Below are positions 62,047 through 64,000 of a stretch of 64,000 nucleotides of DNA, piece after piece. This stretch comes from Nitrososphaeria archaeon (lineage in GTDB: Archaea; Thermoproteota; Nitrososphaeria; Nitrososphaerales; JANXEG01). Both the position numbers and the translations under genes were made by a program. The notes under the pieces were generated by a model, which saw only the letters and a list, made by a program, of their open reading frames with translations, was not told the DNA's origin and did not search any database. The first letter of the stretch is position 1. Every line of letters begins with the position of its first letter. The stretch covers positions 286,594 through 350,593 of the forward strand of contig JARVKA010000001.1 in NCBI GenBank assembly GCA_029775915.1. Reading direction: 5' to 3'.

Positions 62047-64000
62047 TTGGCTAAGAGTAAAGCTACAGCTGTTCAATTAAGAGTGGCTGAAGCTAAGCAA
62101 AGAGATGTAGGAAAGGCTAGAGCTAGAATGCCTCCTGAAGCCCTTGATATATTGGGCGTTAAAGTAGGTGATGCAGTACAACTTATTGGGAAAAAATCTA
62201 CAGTAGTCACAGCTTGGCCTTTCGATCCTGAAGACCATTCTCAAGGCATTATTAGAATTGATGGGCAAACGAGAAAGAATGCTGGTGTCTCCTTAAACGA
62301 GTATGTTATCGTTAAAAGGGTAGATGTTAAAATAGCGAGAAGTGTTACCTTAGCACCTGTGAATAATAAATTGAATGTAGATAGAGATTTTGCTGAATTT
62401 ATAAAGAATAGATTGAAAGGTTATTACGTTACTGAAGGCGATGAAATTTCTATAGTTATTTTAGGTAGCCCTATTGTATTACACGTAAGTAAGGTTAGCC
62501 CAAGACCATCTGCAAAAATAGGAAATTCTACACGAGTGAATATTTTGAGTGAATCTATTGTTGAAGTTGTAGTAAGACCTAGGGTAACTTATGAGGAGAT
62601 TGGTGGATTAAAAGAAGAGATTAAAAGATTGAGAGAAATTGTTGAATTACCTCTTCGCCACCCAGAAATCTTTCAAAGGCTTGGTATAGAACCTCCTAAT
62701 GGTGTTTTACTTTACGGTCCACCAGGTTGTGGTAAGACATTAATTGCAAAAGCTCTCGCTAATGAATCTGAAGCTTACTTTATCTCAATTAGTGGTCCTG
62801 AAATTATGAGTAAGTATTATGGTGAGAGTGAAGCTAGGCTTAGAAAAATCTTTCAAGAAGCGAAAGAAAATGCGCCAAGTATTATCTTTATAGATGAAAT
62901 TGATGCTATAGCTCCAAAAAGGGAAGAAGTTATTGGTGATGTAGAGAAGAGAGTTGTAGCTCAATTATTAGCTTTAATGGATGGACTTTCTGAAAGGAGT
63001 GGTGTAATTGTGATTGGAGCAACGAATAGGCCTGAAAGTGTGGACCCAGCTTTACGAAGACCTGGTCGATTCGATAGAGAAGTTGAGATTGGTGTGCCAA
63101 ATGTAGAGAGTAGGTTAGAAATCTTACAAATTCATACAAGAGGGATGCCTTTAGCTGATGATGTAGATTTGAAAGAGTTAGCTAAAGAGTTACATGGTTA
63201 TACTGGTGCTGATTTGAAAGCTTTATGTCGTGAAGCTGCTTTAAAGGCTTTAGAAAGATATTTGCCAGAAGTCGATCCTAGGAGTGAGAGAATTCCACCT
63301 GAGATTTTAGAAAAAATGGTTGTAACTCAAAGAGATTTTCGTGAGGCTTGTAAAGAAGTTATTCCCACAGCTATGAGAGAATTTTATGTAGAGATACCAA
63401 AGGTGAGATTGAATGATATTGGTGGATTGGATTCTGCTAAACAAATTTTAGAAGAAAATATAATCTGGGCAATTAAGAATCCAGAAAAATTTCAAAAAAT
63501 TGGTGTTAAACCAATTAGAGGTGCTCTTTTGTATGGCCCGCCAGGTTGTGGTAAAACTCTTTTAGCTCGAGCTATAGCGATGGAAAGTGGTGCTAATTTT
63601 ATTACTGTAAAAGGGCCAGAGATCATGTCAAAATGGGTTGGCGAGTCTGAGAAAGCGGTTAGGGAAATCTTTCGAAAAGCTAGAGCATCAGCCCCATGTA
63701 TCGTCTTTTTGGATGAGATTGACTCATTAGCACGAATAAGAGGAAGCACTTTTGAAGATTCAAATGTAAGTGAGAGAGTACTTAGTCAATTGTTAACAGA
63801 AATTGATAGCATATACAATGTGATGGGGGTTTATGTTATAGGCGCTACCAATAGGCCAGATTTAATCGACCCATCGCTCTTAAGGCCTGGAAGATTGGAT
63901 CTTTTAGTTTACGTTCCCCCACCAGATACAAAAGGCAGGTTAGAAATTCTTAAGGTTATTACGCGAAAGATGTCTCTATCCGACGATATCTCATTGGAAG
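62047..64000 (+). CDS. AAA ATPase of the Cdc48/VAT family, 3' end beyond window
   Basis: At least 651 codons, open to the edge. The N-terminal double-psi barrel starts [21 protein letters not shown]1 has Walker A GPPGCGKT near 224 and Walker B IIFIDEID near 279. D2 has Walker A GPPGCGKT near 497 and IVFLDEID later. RRPGRFD and RPGRLD carry the second-region-of-homology arginines. A TTG at 62047 is the start, preceded by GGTGGGG. It unfolds proteins and works with the proteasome. The missing part would hold the last 80 to 100 residues. Confidence 0.95.
   Translation, partial: MAKSKATAVQLRVAEAKQRDVGKARARMPPEALDILGVKVGDAVQLIGKKSTVVTAWPFDPEDHSQGIIRIDGQTRKNAGVSLNEYVIVKRVDVKIARSVTLAPVNNKLNVDRDFAEFIKNRLKGYYVTEGDEISIVILGSPIVLHVSKVSPRPSAKIGNSTRVNILSESIVEVVVRPRVTYEEIGGLKEEIKRLREIVELPLRHPEIFQRLGIEPPNGVLLYGPPGCGKTLIAKALANESEAYFISISGPEIMSKYYGESEARLRKIFQEAKENAPSIIFIDEIDAIAPKREEVIGDVEKRVVAQLLALMDGLSERSGVIVIGATNRPESVDPALRRPGRFDREVEIGVPNVESRLEILQIHTRGMPLADDVDLKELAKELHGYTGADLKALCREAALKALERYLPEVDPRSERIPPEILEKMVVTQRDFREACKEVIPTAMREFYVEIPKVRLNDIGGLDSAKQILEENIIWAIKNPEKFQKIGVKPIRGALLYGPPGCGKTLLARAIAMESGANFITVKGPEIMSKWVGESEKAVREIFRKARASAPCIVFLDEIDSLARIRGSTFEDSNVSERVLSQLLTEIDSIYNVMGVYVIGATNRPDLIDPSLLRPGRLDLLVYVPPPDTKGRLEILKVITRKMSLSDDISLE

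Noticed and set aside
1-64000. CRISPR arrays, cas genes, insertion sequences with transposase
   Set aside because: No regularly spaced repeats and no transposase or Cas motifs were found. Only the integrase remnant points to mobile DNA.

Overview
This AT-rich window comes from an archaeal chromosome. The markers are archaeal: TFB, DnaG-type primase, Pelota, aEF1B, a CTP-dependent riboflavin kinase, an archaeal-type CoaD, a VAT/Cdc48 ATPase, 7S SRP RNA and a geranylgeranyl reductase. Ribosomal protein eL13 and tRNA genes carrying several introns at non-canonical positions point to the TACK side (Thermoproteota or a relative). No closer placement can be read from the sequence alone. Many start codons are preceded by GGTGA or GGAGGT ribosome binding sites. 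Others look leaderless, with a TATA-like box about 25-35 bases upstream.

Layout. 1-6.5 kb: flavin cofactor genes (ribL, ribK, tail to tail), endonuclease V, a translin-like protein, a class III aminotransferase, an MBL hydrolase, a Nif3-like protein and an AbrB-PhoU regulator. 6.5-9.0 kb is RNA-rich: an integrase remnant beside tRNA-Ser, a large structured RNA of unknown class (7674-7907), a nuclease-like gene and the SRP RNA. 9.0-14.2 kb: tRNA thiolation enzyme, site-2 protease, pelA, dnaG and a small Toprim protein, followed by an H/ACA-like RNA. 14.3-22.9 kb: pheT-pheS, trpS, coaD, map, DUF1512, 5S rRNA and two DNA glycosylases. 23-26.3 kb: a secreted or membrane block of unknown function whose largest gene is split by a frameshift. 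26.4-43.5 kb: four intron-containing tRNAs, eL13, hisC, ogg1, two tandem radical SAM genes, an AEP primase-like/KaiC-like pair, tfb, a frameshifted radical SAM gene, DUF362 and DUF2088 proteins, and adk.

45.1-59.8 kb holds a complete de novo purine pathway from PRPP to IMP: purS, Q, L, F, N, folD, a second purF-like gene, purD, E, C, M, then purB (opposite strand) and purH. folD fits the folate-dependent steps of PurN and PurH. The second PurF has lost its catalytic cysteine and other glutaminase residues but keeps the PRPP-binding domain. The window ends with a GGR-family reductase, the Zn-ribbon/aEF1B pair and a truncated Cdc48/VAT gene.

Most worth a second look: the unassigned RNA at 7674-7907, the eight inferred introns in five tRNA genes (three each in tRNA-Tyr and tRNA-Leu), the glutaminase-dead PurF paralogue, the primase/RecA-like pair, two H/ACA-like RNAs, a palindromic repeat present in two intergenic regions, and two single-base frameshifts.
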